A stretch of 64,000 nt of DNA from UBA5448 sp045536965 (lineage in GTDB: Bacteria; Bacillota; Clostridia; Oscillospirales; SIG627), in assembly GCA_045536965.1 (NCBI GenBank), contig JAZSON010000025.1, forward strand, positions 29,134-93,133, given 5' to 3'. The position numbers and the translations under genes were made by a program. The notes under the pieces are model-generated. The model was not told the DNA's origin, did not search any database, and saw nothing but the letters and a program-made list of their open reading frames with translations. Positions within the stretch are counted from its first letter, which is position 1; each line of letters begins with the position of its first letter. This document shows, one piece after another, positions 1 through 7,692 of the stretch.

Positions 1-180
1 GAAGAGAAGATCCGCTGTGCTTGCGGCAGTAAAAATTACAACTTGCAAATCGGATTTGATCACATTCGTTTGACCTGCCCGCGCTGTGGCGGGGAATATC
101 GCATTTCCACTTTGAGTGAAAACGACCAGTTTTCTCTGGCTGACCGAGCCGATATTTGTATCGGAGGTAGCAAGGAATGA
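1..180 (+). CDS. C-terminal part of a zinc-ribbon protein (partial, 5' end outside window)
   Basis: The reading frame is open from base 1 to a TGA at 178-180 and gives 59 residues. It carries a CAC pair near the start and a CPRCGG knuckle about 22 residues later, the pattern of a small zinc ribbon. The stop overlaps the ATG of the AraC-type gene in an ATGA arrangement, so the two are probably co-transcribed and translationally coupled. Its function cannot be told from this fragment. Confidence 0.6.
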   Translation, partial: EEKIRCACGSKNYNLQIGFDHIRLTCPRCGGEYRISTLSENDQFSLADRADICIGGSKE

Positions 181-1082
181 GGGGGAAGAATACTTTGCCT
201 TCGTATTCGTCCAAAAGAGCCAAAAACGAGGATCCTCCGTATTGCAGTGAGATTCCCGCCAATTATAAAGAAGCGGGCTGTTACTATACGCATATCAACC
301 GTGTGCATGAGTCTCCTGCGCATTATCATCGCCATTATGAAGTGGCATTGATCTTGTCGGGTAAAATGCATCATTATATCAATGGCGAAGTAAAGGAGCT
401 TTCGGCGGGCGATTTGTTATTTATTCGTCCCGAGGATACCCATGCATTCGGAGATGCTACACCCAATGGTGTGGAATTGATGAACATCGCCTTTTCTTGC
501 GAACATTTTGAGCATTTTCGTCGTTATATGGATGATACGGATTTTCCTTTTGAGATGCTTTTATCTTCGCCTCTACCGACTGTGATTAAAGTGAACGTGC
601 AGGAAGTGCGCGAGATGTACCGTCGTTTTGATGCCTATCGGTTAAAAAGCGATAATGCCGACCAAATCAAAATGGTTATGCGTCAGCTTCTTTGTGAATT
701 GCTTGGTTGCTTTTTGCAAAAAGAGAGTTATTTATCCAATCCACACCCCATTCCCGCTTGGTTGGAAGTGACTTGCCTGCAAATGCGCAAATTTGAGAAT
801 TTTACCGCGCCGCCCGAGCGCATGGTTGAGATCAGCGGGCGAAGCAAGGAACATCTGTCCAGAACCATGAAAAAATATATGGGGATCACTCCCAGTGCCT
901 TTGTGTATGAATTGCGTATATTGCATGCGGCGGATTTGCTCAGATTCAGTAATCAATCTGTTTTAGATATTTGTTTTACCTGCGGATTTGAAAATACGGC
1001 TTATTTCCATAAGAAATTCAAAGAAAAGTTCGGAGAATCTCCGAAAAAGTACCGTGAATCGGGTAGGAAAATATCAATATAA
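177..1082 (+). CDS. AraC-family transcriptional regulator with N-terminal cupin
   Basis: This is a 301-residue cytoplasmic regulator. Residues about 40-100 form a cupin sensor, shown by HYHRHYEVALILSG followed by a glycine/aspartate turn and a conserved FIRPEDTHAF segment. Residues about 195-295 are the double helix-turn-helix DNA-binding domain, with the family signature LDICFTCGFENTAYFHKKFK near the end. The length is typical of AraC sugar regulators. The ATG overlaps the upstream stop and has GGAGG nine bases ahead. The next gene is a Gfo/Idh oxidoreductase on the same strand, so control of sugar or sugar-acid use is likely, but the inducer is unknown. Confidence 0.93.
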   Translation: MRGKNTLPSYSSKRAKNEDPPYCSEIPANYKEAGCYYTHINRVHESPAHYHRHYEVALILSGKMHHYINGEVKELSAGDLLFIRPEDTHAFGDATPNGVELMNIAFSCEHFEHFRRYMDDTDFPFEMLLSSPLPTVIKVNVQEVREMYRRFDAYRLKSDNADQIKMVMRQLLCELLGCFLQKESYLSNPHPIPAWLEVTCLQMRKFENFTAPPERMVEISGRSKEHLSRTMKKYMGITPSAFVYELRILHAADLLRFSNQSVLDICFTCGFENTAYFHKKFKEKFGESPKKYRESGRKISI

Positions 1083-1171
1083 TTGATTAAATTTGTCATT
1101 ATGGTATAGGACACCGCGCATGGGAAGTGTTATACTGCAAGTACAGTTTGACAAACACGGGAGGAAATGAA

Positions 1172-2164
1172 ATGAAAAAAATACGTTTTGGTGTAATTGG
1201 TCTGCATATGGGTGCCGCCCATTGCAAAGGAATCGTGGACCACGAGCAATGTGAGCTGGTAGCAGTTTGCGATCCCCTTGAAGAGACTATGCAAAAAATT
1301 GCGGATTTGTACCATCCTCAAAGATGTACGACAAATTGGGAAGATATTATTGCTGCCGATGATATCGATGCTGTTGTCGTGGCTACCCCCGATGCTTGGC
1401 ATGAAAAGATGACGGTTGCCGCCCTTGAAAATAAAAAACATGTTCTTTGTGAAAAGCCGATGGCTTTTACCGTGGAAGAATGTGTCAGCATGATTGAGGC
1501 ATCCAAACGCACGGGATATAAATTGATGGTGGGGCAGGTTTGCCGTTATGCGCCCGCTTTTAAAAAAGCCAAAGAATTGATCTCGTCGGGTACCATTGGA
1601 GATCTTTATTTTGTCGAAAGTGAATATGCACACGATTATCTTCGTGCGCGCGGCGTGGGTGATTGGCGTATCGATCCCCGTCGTCACGGCATTTTGGGTG
1701 GCGGTTGCCATGCCATGGATTTGCTTTCCTGGATTGCGGGCAGACCCGAAGAAGTATTTGCTTACGCCAACCATAAGATGCTCAAGGATTGGCCGACCGA
1801 TGATACCACCATTGCGGTTATGAAATTCCCGAATGAAGTGATCGGAAAGGTTTTCTGTTCCATCTCCTGTAAACGTAAATATACTATGAGAAGCGTGTTT
1901 TATGGTTCTACCGGCACCATCATTTGCGACAATACCAGCCCGGATATGACCCTTTTCATTGAAGGCAAGGATCCGCAGACAATACCTGTCGATATCAACA
2001 ATCATAATGTAGGCGCTGAAATTTCCGAATTGGCATCTGCTATTTTGGAGGACAGAGAGCCTGCTACTACCGGCTATGACGGCGCGGCCACCGTGGCGGC
2101 ATGTCTTGCGGCGGTTGAATCCTCCAAGAGCGGTAAGCCTGTGAAGGTTGTTTATCCCCGATAA
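1172..2164 (+). CDS. Gfo/Idh/MocA family NAD(P)-dependent oxidoreductase
   Basis: The product has 330 residues if translation starts at the ATG at 1172, which has GAGGA six bases upstream; an earlier in-frame start at 1127 has no ribosome site. The N-terminal Rossmann fold begins RFGVIGLHMGAAH, followed by the family's CEKPMAF motif with the catalytic-region lysine at about residue 95. A C-terminal alpha/beta domain contains the GGGCHAMDLL segment that supplies the conserved histidine. Members oxidise or reduce cyclic sugars and sugar derivatives in the cytoplasm. The upstream AraC regulator is the likely controller. A weak promoter (AGGACA, 17 bases, TATACT at 1131) lies just ahead. Confidence 0.93.
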   Translation: MKKIRFGVIGLHMGAAHCKGIVDHEQCELVAVCDPLEETMQKIADLYHPQRCTTNWEDIIAADDIDAVVVATPDAWHEKMTVAALENKKHVLCEKPMAFTVEECVSMIEASKRTGYKLMVGQVCRYAPAFKKAKELISSGTIGDLYFVESEYAHDYLRARGVGDWRIDPRRHGILGGGCHAMDLLSWIAGRPEEVFAYANHKMLKDWPTDDTTIAVMKFPNEVIGKVFCSISCKRKYTMRSVFYGSTGTIICDNTSPDMTLFIEGKDPQTIPVDINNHNVGAEISELASAILEDREPATTGYDGAATVAACLAAVESSKSGKPVKVVYPR

Positions 2165-2181
2165 CATAGATTTTTAAAATG

Positions 2182-2219
2182 GGCTGTCTTGCTCTTTGAG
2201 AGTGAGACGGCCTTGTTTT
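2182..2219 (+). terminator. Intrinsic terminator after the Gfo/Idh gene
   Basis: GGCTGTCTTGCTCT and AGAGTGAGACGGCC form a 14-base stem with G-U pairs and a short loop, followed by TTGTTTTG. Confidence 0.75.
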
Positions 2220-2335
2220 GTACAAATGCTTTAAAGGAAGAACAACGTATATTTTACGCCGTTTTTTGTTTAGAAACGGAAGTAAACAACGGAGGGTTTT
2301 GTTATTTCTTAAAAGGCGGTGGAAAAGACTGCCGT

Positions 2336-2364
2336 TTGACAAACAGGTCGATTTTTGGTATACT
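2336..2364 (+). promoter_or_regulatory. Sigma-A promoter of the surface beta-helix gene
   Basis: TTGACA at 2336 and TATACT at 2359 are separated by 17 bases. Transcription should begin near 2371, only about 12 bases before the start codon, so the messenger leader is barely longer than its ribosome site. Confidence 0.8.
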
Positions 2365-2382
2365 TTTTCCGAGGTGATGAAA

Positions 2383-3855
2383 ATGGTGCGTATTCATCGC
2401 ATACAAGTCTATATCCGATTCATTGCTCTTTTGCTTCTTTTGTTGATTTTGCCCGCGTTTGGCGAGGCTTCTATGTTTGCAAACGCCGAAGATGAGGTGC
2501 ATACCGTTTACGTTTCGTCGGCGGAAGTGAGGGGAGAAAGGGACGGTAGTCGAGAACGGCCCTACGAGACCCTCTACGATGCGTTCCTCGCGTTGTCGAA
2601 TCAACCAAGCAATGATGAAGATACCGTCTCTAAATCGCGATCAGGTGGCTGTATCGTGGTTTTGGATCGTGTGACGGTTGCCGATGCCGCTAAAAAAAAT
2701 ATAACGGTCTCTTTGCCCGATTACGAGAATCCCATTACCGTGACGGGAGAAGAAGGGGCTGAGATCATATTCATGGGGGCGTCTTATTACACCTCGTTTC
2801 TTTTGGGCGGAAAAACGATATTTGATGATATTCTTCTTCGCGCCGAAAATCATGTCACCATTTTGGCAAATGGTCACGATTTGACCTTCACGGAGAATTT
2901 TGAAAGTGATATTCAAAAAGGCGCTCTTTATATTTCCGGTTCCAATTATGGCATCACACGCATCTATGGCGGCACATTCTCAACCATTTGGGCAACCGAT
3001 GTCGCGGGATGTGTGCCGAATGAAAAAGAGGGAATCGAGCCCGCCGACTCCGTTTTACTTTTTGGCAAAAATGCGACCGTTACGGGGATGCTTTTTGGCG
3101 CGGGTGCCACGCATTCTTTTAGTGGCAGTGTTTTGCTGATCTTGGAGGGCGGTAATGCCGGACATGTTTACGGTGGCGGACAAAATATTCCTTTTTACGG
3201 TGATACCCAAATATGGATTGCGGGGAATGTTTCTGCTACCGTCAATGGAGGCGGTGTCGGAAAGAACGGAAAGGTGGAAGGAAAGCGGTATATTTACGAA
3301 ATGCTTTCAGCTCCCAATTCTCACTATTTGCCTGAAAATTTCGATGTGTGGATGGGTGTGAAAGAGACAGAGTCGACCAAAACTTACAGCCAAGGGCTTC
3401 TTTTGAAGAGTTACAACCTATATAGGGCCAACGCGGATGAAAAGCAGGAAGAGGATGTCATCGGTCTGTGCGCTCTGCCCATTGTCAATGGTAAAAACGT
3501 ACGCTTGTTCCGCGTGGATCAAGATGGATTGCACCGTGTGTTCTATACTCGTATCTATGGTTATTTTTCCTTCAGCGCTACACCCGGTGAATACGTTCTT
3601 TTGGAAACGGGAGAGTTGACCGGCGTTGAGGATATAATTCCGAGTGTTGAGTTGGAAGAGGATGGACGGACACCCGGCGAGATCATCACCGATACGGCCA
3701 TGACCGATAAGGAAAGCGCGGATAGCGAAAAGAACATGGACGACGGCCTCGGTGTCGGCTGGCTGATTTTAATTATTTTGTCTGTGATGACGGTGGTAAT
3801 CGGGCTTGGCTTGTTTGTGTTCGCGAAGGTGTATGCAGGTTATCATCATGAGTAG
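2383..3855 (+). CDS. Membrane-anchored surface protein of beta-helix type, function unknown
   Basis: The ATG at 2383 has GAGGTG six bases upstream and gives a 490-residue protein. An N-terminal hydrophobic helix (about residues 10-30) looks like a signal sequence, and a second one near the C-terminus (WLILIILSVMTVVIGLGLFV) anchors the chain, leaving the middle outside the cell. The exposed part has many short strands ending in glycine turns (for example ITRIYGGTFS and GHVYGGGQN), the look of a right-handed parallel beta-helix. An acidic Glu/Asp-rich stretch precedes the anchor. It stands alone between two terminators. I do not recognise a named family. Confidence 0.75.
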   Translation: MVRIHRIQVYIRFIALLLLLLILPAFGEASMFANAEDEVHTVYVSSAEVRGERDGSRERPYETLYDAFLALSNQPSNDEDTVSKSRSGGCIVVLDRVTVADAAKKNITVSLPDYENPITVTGEEGAEIIFMGASYYTSFLLGGKTIFDDILLRAENHVTILANGHDLTFTENFESDIQKGALYISGSNYGITRIYGGTFSTIWATDVAGCVPNEKEGIEPADSVLLFGKNATVTGMLFGAGATHSFSGSVLLILEGGNAGHVYGGGQNIPFYGDTQIWIAGNVSATVNGGGVGKNGKVEGKRYIYEMLSAPNSHYLPENFDVWMGVKETESTKTYSQGLLLKSYNLYRANADEKQEEDVIGLCALPIVNGKNVRLFRVDQDGLHRVFYTRIYGYFSFSATPGEYVLLETGELTGVEDIIPSVELEEDGRTPGEIITDTAMTDKESADSEKNMDDGLGVGWLILIILSVMTVVIGLGLFVFAKVYAGYHHE

Positions 3856-3862
3856 AAAAATG

Positions 3863-3898
3863 CCCCTGTACTATGAAAGTACAGGGGCGAATTTTTTT
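3863..3898. terminator. Bidirectional terminator between convergent genes
   Basis: CCCCTGTACT and AGTACAGGGG form a ten-base-pair stem followed by ATTTTTTT on the plus strand; the A-rich side (AGAAAAA) gives a shorter U-run for the gene arriving on the minus strand. Confidence 0.85.
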
Positions 3899-5168
3899 AT
3901 TCCTCTTCTTCGTCTTCGGGGGGCGTAACGCGCACCGAGATTTTCGTGACACGCATATCGTCCATTTCGGAAACGATGACATAGAGATTTTTATAGCCGA
4001 AGCTGTCGCCTTCGTGGGGATTGGATTCGAGCATTTCAATGACCCAACCGCCAACCGTGGTGTATTCCGACTCAAATCCGCGGTCGCTGACATCCAAGAG
4101 ATCAAAGAAATCGTAGATGTTCATATCGCCGCTGATGTCATAGGTGTTGTCACCCGTTTGGGTAGATTCGGTGATGATTTCATCGCTTTCGTCCCAAATA
4201 TCGCCGACAAGCTGCTCTAAAATATCTTCCATTGTCAAAAGACCCATGGTGCCGCCGTATTCGTCTACGACAATGGCCAGATGCAACTGGCGCTCTTTCA
4301 TTTCGTTTAAAATGGCGGGAATGCGCATGGTCTTGTGAATGAAGTAGGGTTCCAGTAAGATGGAGCGGATGTCGGTTTCACCCGTGAGCAGTCGTTGTTT
4401 GTAGAAATGATTGATGTTTAGGATGCCGATGATATTATCAATGGAATCCTCGTACACGGGGATTCGGGTGAAGCGCGCCGTGCGGATGATTTCCTCGATG
4501 GTTTCGAGAGAGTCATCGATATCGATGGAGGTCATTTGGATACGCGGTGTAAGGATTTCCTGGGCTGTTGTATCCTGAAAATCAAGGGTGGACTGCAACA
4601 GATCGGATTGACCTTCGTCTATGACGCCCTCTTCCTCGATGGTGTCGATGATGGTGGAGAGATCCTCTTCGGTAACGGTTGGGGCATCTTCCTCGCCCTT
4701 GGGGGTCCAAAGCTTGGAAAGAAGCTTGAAGAAAAAGGTGATGGGATAAATGATGGGGGAGAGAAGGATGACCAAAAACGCCGTTGGATAGGCGATCCAC
4801 CTTGCTAATGTGTCCGCGTTTTGACGGGCAAGGATTTTCGGGATGATCTCACCGAAAATGAGGATAAATACCGTCATAAGAACGGTAGCGATCAAAACCG
4901 AAATACCCGTATTTTCCGGACCGATGAGTCGGAGAACGATGATGGTGGAAAGGGAGGAGGCGCCAATGTTTACCAGATTGTTGCCAATCAAAATTGCGGC
5001 GAGTACGGTGGGGAAATGATCGGTGATAGCGCAGACAAGTTTTGCAGTTTTTTCACCCTCGTCGGCAGCTTTTTTAAGACGCAGTTTGTTGACCGAATTG
5101 AAAGCGATTTCGCTGGCCGAGAAATAGGCAGAGAAGATTAAACAAATGACAATTGCGATATAATCCAT
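3897..5168 (-). CDS. CNNM/CorC-type membrane protein with CBS pair (paralogue 1)
   Basis: This is a 423-residue protein of the HlyC/CorC family. About residues 1-190 are the CNNM (DUF21) transmembrane domain with several hydrophobic helices and the conserved GEIIPKILA segment. Two CBS domains follow (ITPRIQMTSIDID and HLAIVVDEYGGTMGLLTMED), then a CorC_HlyC domain at the acidic C-terminus. Relatives are linked to Mg2+ or Co2+ transport at the cell membrane; the 'hemolysin' name is historical. An upstream GTG at 5177 is in frame, but the ATG at 5168 is better spaced from AAGGGGG. It is the second gene of a pair with its paralogue. Confidence 0.92.
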   Translation of the reverse strand: MDYIAIVICLIFSAYFSASEIAFNSVNKLRLKKAADEGEKTAKLVCAITDHFPTVLAAILIGNNLVNIGASSLSTIIVLRLIGPENTGISVLIATVLMTVFILIFGEIIPKILARQNADTLARWIAYPTAFLVILLSPIIYPITFFFKLLSKLWTPKGEEDAPTVTEEDLSTIIDTIEEEGVIDEGQSDLLQSTLDFQDTTAQEILTPRIQMTSIDIDDSLETIEEIIRTARFTRIPVYEDSIDNIIGILNINHFYKQRLLTGETDIRSILLEPYFIHKTMRIPAILNEMKERQLHLAIVVDEYGGTMGLLTMEDILEQLVGDIWDESDEIITESTQTGDNTYDISGDMNIYDFFDLLDVSDRGFESEYTTVGGWVIEMLESNPHEGDSFGYKNLYVIVSEMDDMRVTKISVRVTPPEDEEEE

Positions 5169-5181
5169 AACCGTCACCCCC

Positions 5182-6483
5182 TTATATTGCCGAGAGGCTG
5201 TTTTCGATGCCCTCTTCCTCGGTGTTGTGCTTGATGATAAGCTCGGTGATGCGGTTGTTTTCCAAGGCCGAGACGGTTATATCCAAATGTTCAAAAGAGA
5301 AGGTTTCGTCTTCTTCAGGGATGTGACCGAGGTTTTCAAGAACCCAAGCGGAGAGAACTTTGGTGTTGGCAATGTTTGGAGAAACGGATTTGTATTCCAT
5401 GCGACGGAAGGTTTCAACCACGGTCAAACGAGGATTGACTTGGTAGCGGTTTCCGCCGAGTTTGATGAAGTTTTCATCCACGACATCATCTTCGTCCCAG
5501 ATTTCACCCACCAATTCTTCCAAAAAGTCTTCGGTGGTTGCAAGTCCCAAAATTTTGCTGCCGTCGCGCACCAAGGCGATAGAGGCTTTGTGGCGGCTCA
5601 TATCCTGCAGCAGATCATCGATCAAGGCATCCTTGACCGTGAAAAACGGGGAAGAGACAAGTTGTTGCCAGGGGAGAGGGTCGGGTGAAAAACGGTTGCG
5701 ATAATATTTCTTTAAGCTCAAAATGCCCACGATGTTATCAAGCGTGCCATCATATACGGGGAGACGGGAGCAGGAAATGGTCTTGATAAGATTTTCGATT
5801 TCCTCATCGGTGGTGGTGACATCAAGCGCGATGATATCTTGGCGCATGGTCATAACATCGCCTACGGATTTTTTTGTATAGTCCAAAGCGGATTTGAAGA
5901 GGTCGGACTGCTCTTCATCCAAGACGCCCTCTTCTTCAATGGTGTCGATGATGTGATACAGCTCCTCTTCGGTGACTGTCGGTTGCTTTTCGACATTGAA
6001 AAGCTTGGAAACAGCAGCAGCCAACGAGGAAAAAAGAAATGCCACAGGAGAGAGTATCTTCATGATCAGGCGCAAAGAGGGCGCACAAGTCATGGCAACG
6101 CCTTCACTGCGAGCGTTAGCCAACATCTTGGGTGTTATTTCGCCGATCAAAAATACCGCTACTGTGGATACAATGGTCGTATAGGTTGTCAGGGTGTCGG
6201 GGTCTTGTACCGCGTTGCTGAAAACAGAAATAGCAAACACGGTGGAGAGAGAGGCAAATGCTGTGTTGGCTATATTGTTACCGACTAAAATGACAGAAAG
6301 AGCGCGCTCAAAGTTCGAAAGAATGTATAAAACACTTTTCGCGCGTTTGTTGCCGTCGTCGGCAAGACTTTTTAAACGAATGGTATTGGAAGCGGACAGG
6401 GCGCTTTCCGAAATAGAAAAATAAGAACTGCAAAAAAGAAAGAAAATAAGTAACAATAATTGTAACCAACTGCTACTGTCCAT
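5182..6483 (-). CDS. CNNM/CorC-type membrane protein with CBS pair (paralogue 2)
   Basis: The 433-residue product has the same architecture as its downstream neighbour: CNNM transmembrane domain with GEITPKMLA, the linker TVTEEELYHIIDTIEEEGVL shared by both paralogues, two CBS domains and a C-terminal CorC_HlyC domain. It lacks the family's usual EYGG in the second CBS motif (here RDGSKILGLATTEDF), so nucleotide or ion sensing may differ between the two. Both are transcribed from the promoter at 6591-6619 through a leader of about 100 bases in which I see no known riboswitch. A role in divalent cation balance is inferred from the family. Confidence 0.92.
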   Translation of the reverse strand: MDSSSWLQLLLLIFFLFCSSYFSISESALSASNTIRLKSLADDGNKRAKSVLYILSNFERALSVILVGNNIANTAFASLSTVFAISVFSNAVQDPDTLTTYTTIVSTVAVFLIGEITPKMLANARSEGVAMTCAPSLRLIMKILSPVAFLFSSLAAAVSKLFNVEKQPTVTEEELYHIIDTIEEEGVLDEEQSDLFKSALDYTKKSVGDVMTMRQDIIALDVTTTDEEIENLIKTISCSRLPVYDGTLDNIVGILSLKKYYRNRFSPDPLPWQQLVSSPFFTVKDALIDDLLQDMSRHKASIALVRDGSKILGLATTEDFLEELVGEIWDEDDVVDENFIKLGGNRYQVNPRLTVVETFRRMEYKSVSPNIANTKVLSAWVLENLGHIPEEDETFSFEHLDITVSALENNRITELIIKHNTEEEGIENSLSAI

Positions 6484-6590
6484 AGGAAAGGTATCAACTC
6501 CAATCTATAGTGCGCCGCAATATGCGACTGGGTGGAGGTTTTTTCAGAATGTTGCTTTTGAAGCTGAGAAAAAACCGCGTAATTACTAAT

Positions 6591-6619
6591 ATTATACGAA
6601 TAAAGTGTTCTTTTGTCAA
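6591..6619 (-). promoter_or_regulatory. Sigma-A promoter of the CNNM gene pair
   Basis: On the minus strand, TTGACA (6619-6614) and TATAAT (6596-6591) are 17 bases apart. The transcript begins near 6584. Confidence 0.8.
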
Positions 6620-6650
6620 GGGGTTGTGGGGATTTGTGTAGGAAAAGGGG

Positions 6651-6682
6651 AAACAAAAAACCCCATCGAACTCACGACGGGG
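6651..6682 (-). terminator. Terminator of the tRNA operon
   Basis: On the minus strand CCCCGTCG pairs with CGATGGGG (one G-U pair) and is followed by TTTTTTG. Confidence 0.85.
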
Positions 6683-6688
6683 TTGGTG

Positions 6689-6764
6689 TGGAGCTGACAA
6701 GCCGGATTGAACGGCCGACCTCATCCTTACCAAGGATGTGCTCTACCTACTGAGCTATGTCAGC
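6689..6764 (-). tRNA. tRNA-Thr (anticodon GGT)
   Basis: The cloverleaf is complete: acceptor GCTGACA pairs with TGTCAGC, the anticodon stem CATCC/GGATG encloses TTGGTAA, and TTCAATC marks the T loop. CCA is encoded. It is the last gene of the seven-tRNA operon. Confidence 0.97.
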
Positions 6765-6770
6765 AAACAC

Positions 6771-6847
6771 TGGCGACCCGGAAGGGACTCGAACCCTCGA
6801 CCTCTAGCGTGACAGGCTAGCGTTCTAACCAACTGAACTACCGGGCC
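6771..6847 (-). tRNA. tRNA-Asp (anticodon GTC)
   Basis: Acceptor GGCCCGG pairs with CCGGGTC, the anticodon stem CTAGC/GCTAG encloses CTGTCAC, the T loop is TTCGAGT, and CCA is encoded. Confidence 0.97.
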
Positions 6848-6881
6848 ATATGTGTTTGTTAAGGATGCGTGCTATGCACGC

Positions 6882-6957
6882 TGGTGGGAACAACAGGGCT
6901 CGAACCTGTGACCACCTGCTTGTAAGGCAGGTGCTCTCCCAACTGAGCTATGCTCCC
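6882..6957 (-). tRNA. tRNA-Val (anticodon TAC)
   Basis: Acceptor GGGAGCA pairs with TGTTCCC, the anticodon stem CCTGC/GCAGG encloses CTTACAA, and ACCA ends the gene. Confidence 0.97.
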
Positions 6958-6960
6958 CTG

Positions 6961-7036
6961 TGGAGCGGATTACGAGGCTCGAACTCGCCACCTCAACCTT
7001 GGCAAGGTTGCGCTCTACCAAATGAGCTAAATCCGC
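6961..7036 (-). tRNA. tRNA-Gly (anticodon GCC), copy 2
   Basis: Acceptor GCGGATT pairs with AATCCGC, the anticodon stem CAACC/GGTTG encloses TTGCCAA, and CCA is encoded. The 76 bases are identical to the copy at 7121-7196. Confidence 0.97.
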
Positions 7037-7042
7037 ATAAAT

Positions 7043-7117
7043 TGGAGGCGCCACCCAGATTTGAACTGGGGCGTAAAGGTTTTGCAGACCTCTGCCTTAC
7101 CGCTTGGCTATGGCGCC
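7043..7117 (-). tRNA. tRNA-Cys (anticodon GCA)
   Basis: Acceptor GGCGCCA pairs with TGGCGCC, the anticodon loop CTGCAAA sits between GAGGT and ACCTT, the T loop is TTCAAAT, and CCA is encoded. Confidence 0.97.
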
Positions 7118-7120
7118 GTG

Positions 7121-7196
7121 TGGAGCGGATTACGAGGCTCGAACTCGCCACCTCAACCTTGGCAAGGTTGCGCTCTACCAAATGAGCTAAATCCGC
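7121..7196 (-). tRNA. tRNA-Gly (anticodon GCC), copy 1
   Basis: This copy is identical in all 76 bases to the tRNA-Gly at 6961-7036; tRNA-Cys lies between them. Confidence 0.97.
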
Positions 7197-7252
7197 AAAT
7201 AGAGGGGGGAATTCGCACAGCGGGAAGTCTGCTGTTGCGCTGCCGGGGAAAG

Positions 7253-7328
7253 TGGTGCCTCCGGTCGGAATTGAACCAACGACACGGGGATTTTCAGTCC
7301 CCTGCTCTACCAACTGAGCTACAGAGGC
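7253..7328 (-). tRNA. tRNA-Phe (anticodon GAA)
   Basis: Acceptor GCCTCTG pairs with CGGAGGC (one mismatch-like pair), the anticodon stem GGGGA/TCCCC encloses CTGAAAA, the T loop is TTCAATT, and CCA is encoded. It is the first gene of the operon. The 56 bases between it and the next tRNA hold nothing I can identify. Confidence 0.97.
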
Positions 7329-7365
7329 ATATTTGTTGTTGCGCTTTCTTTTCACCGCGAGTGAT

Positions 7366-7394
7366 AGTATAGCATTTCCAAGTGGCTTTGTCAA
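7366..7394 (-). promoter_or_regulatory. Sigma-A promoter of the tRNA operon
   Basis: On the minus strand TTGACA (7394-7389) and TATACT (7371-7366) are exactly 17 bases apart; transcription would begin about 30 bases before tRNA-Phe. The T-rich stretch 7395-7623 beyond it contains no gene I can support. Confidence 0.85.
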
Positions 7395-7623
7395 GAGTAT
7401 TTTTACATTTTTTTAAACTTTTTTTATCAGTGTTAAAAATGACTGTTTTACAGCTGCGTTGTCTTCATCTTATGGTTATTTGGACGATGTTATTTTATCA
7501 AATAGCCTTCTTTTCGTTTTTCTTTGTTATGTTTTTTTGGTTTGTCGGTGGTTTTTGCACATTTTATTATATGCGCCGACATAAAAAAGCATTTAATCTC
7601 TATGAGAAAAAATGTTTTTTTGG

Positions 7624-7652
7624 TTGCAAACCCCGAAACATCGTGTTATAAT
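7624..7652 (+). promoter_or_regulatory. Sigma-A promoter of the amidohydrolase gene
   Basis: TTGCAA at 7624 and TATAAT at 7647 are separated by 17 bases, about 40 bases ahead of the start codon. Confidence 0.75.
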
Positions 7653-7692
7653 ATAGCCAGTTGCGATAAACGCACAAAAGGAGGTTTTTTTC

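Noticed and set aside
1130..2167. 345-codon frame antisense to the Gfo/Idh gene
   Set aside because: It mirrors the real gene codon by codon, has no ribosome site and no recognisable domain.
6484..6590. Metal-sensing riboswitch in the leader of the CNNM pair
   Set aside because: The leader is about 100 bases and the genes concern divalent cations, but I find neither the conserved Mn2+ (yybP-ykoY) loops nor M-box blocks.
6840..7394. Overlapping open frames across the tRNA cluster on both strands
   Set aside because: They arise from tRNA sequence; the repeated LEVASSSL- and SELNQRH-like strings are translated tRNA arms.
7382..7651. Hydrophobic 89-codon open frame
   Set aside because: It overlaps both the tRNA promoter and the amidohydrolase promoter, has no ribosome site and owes its hydrophobic look to T-rich DNA.
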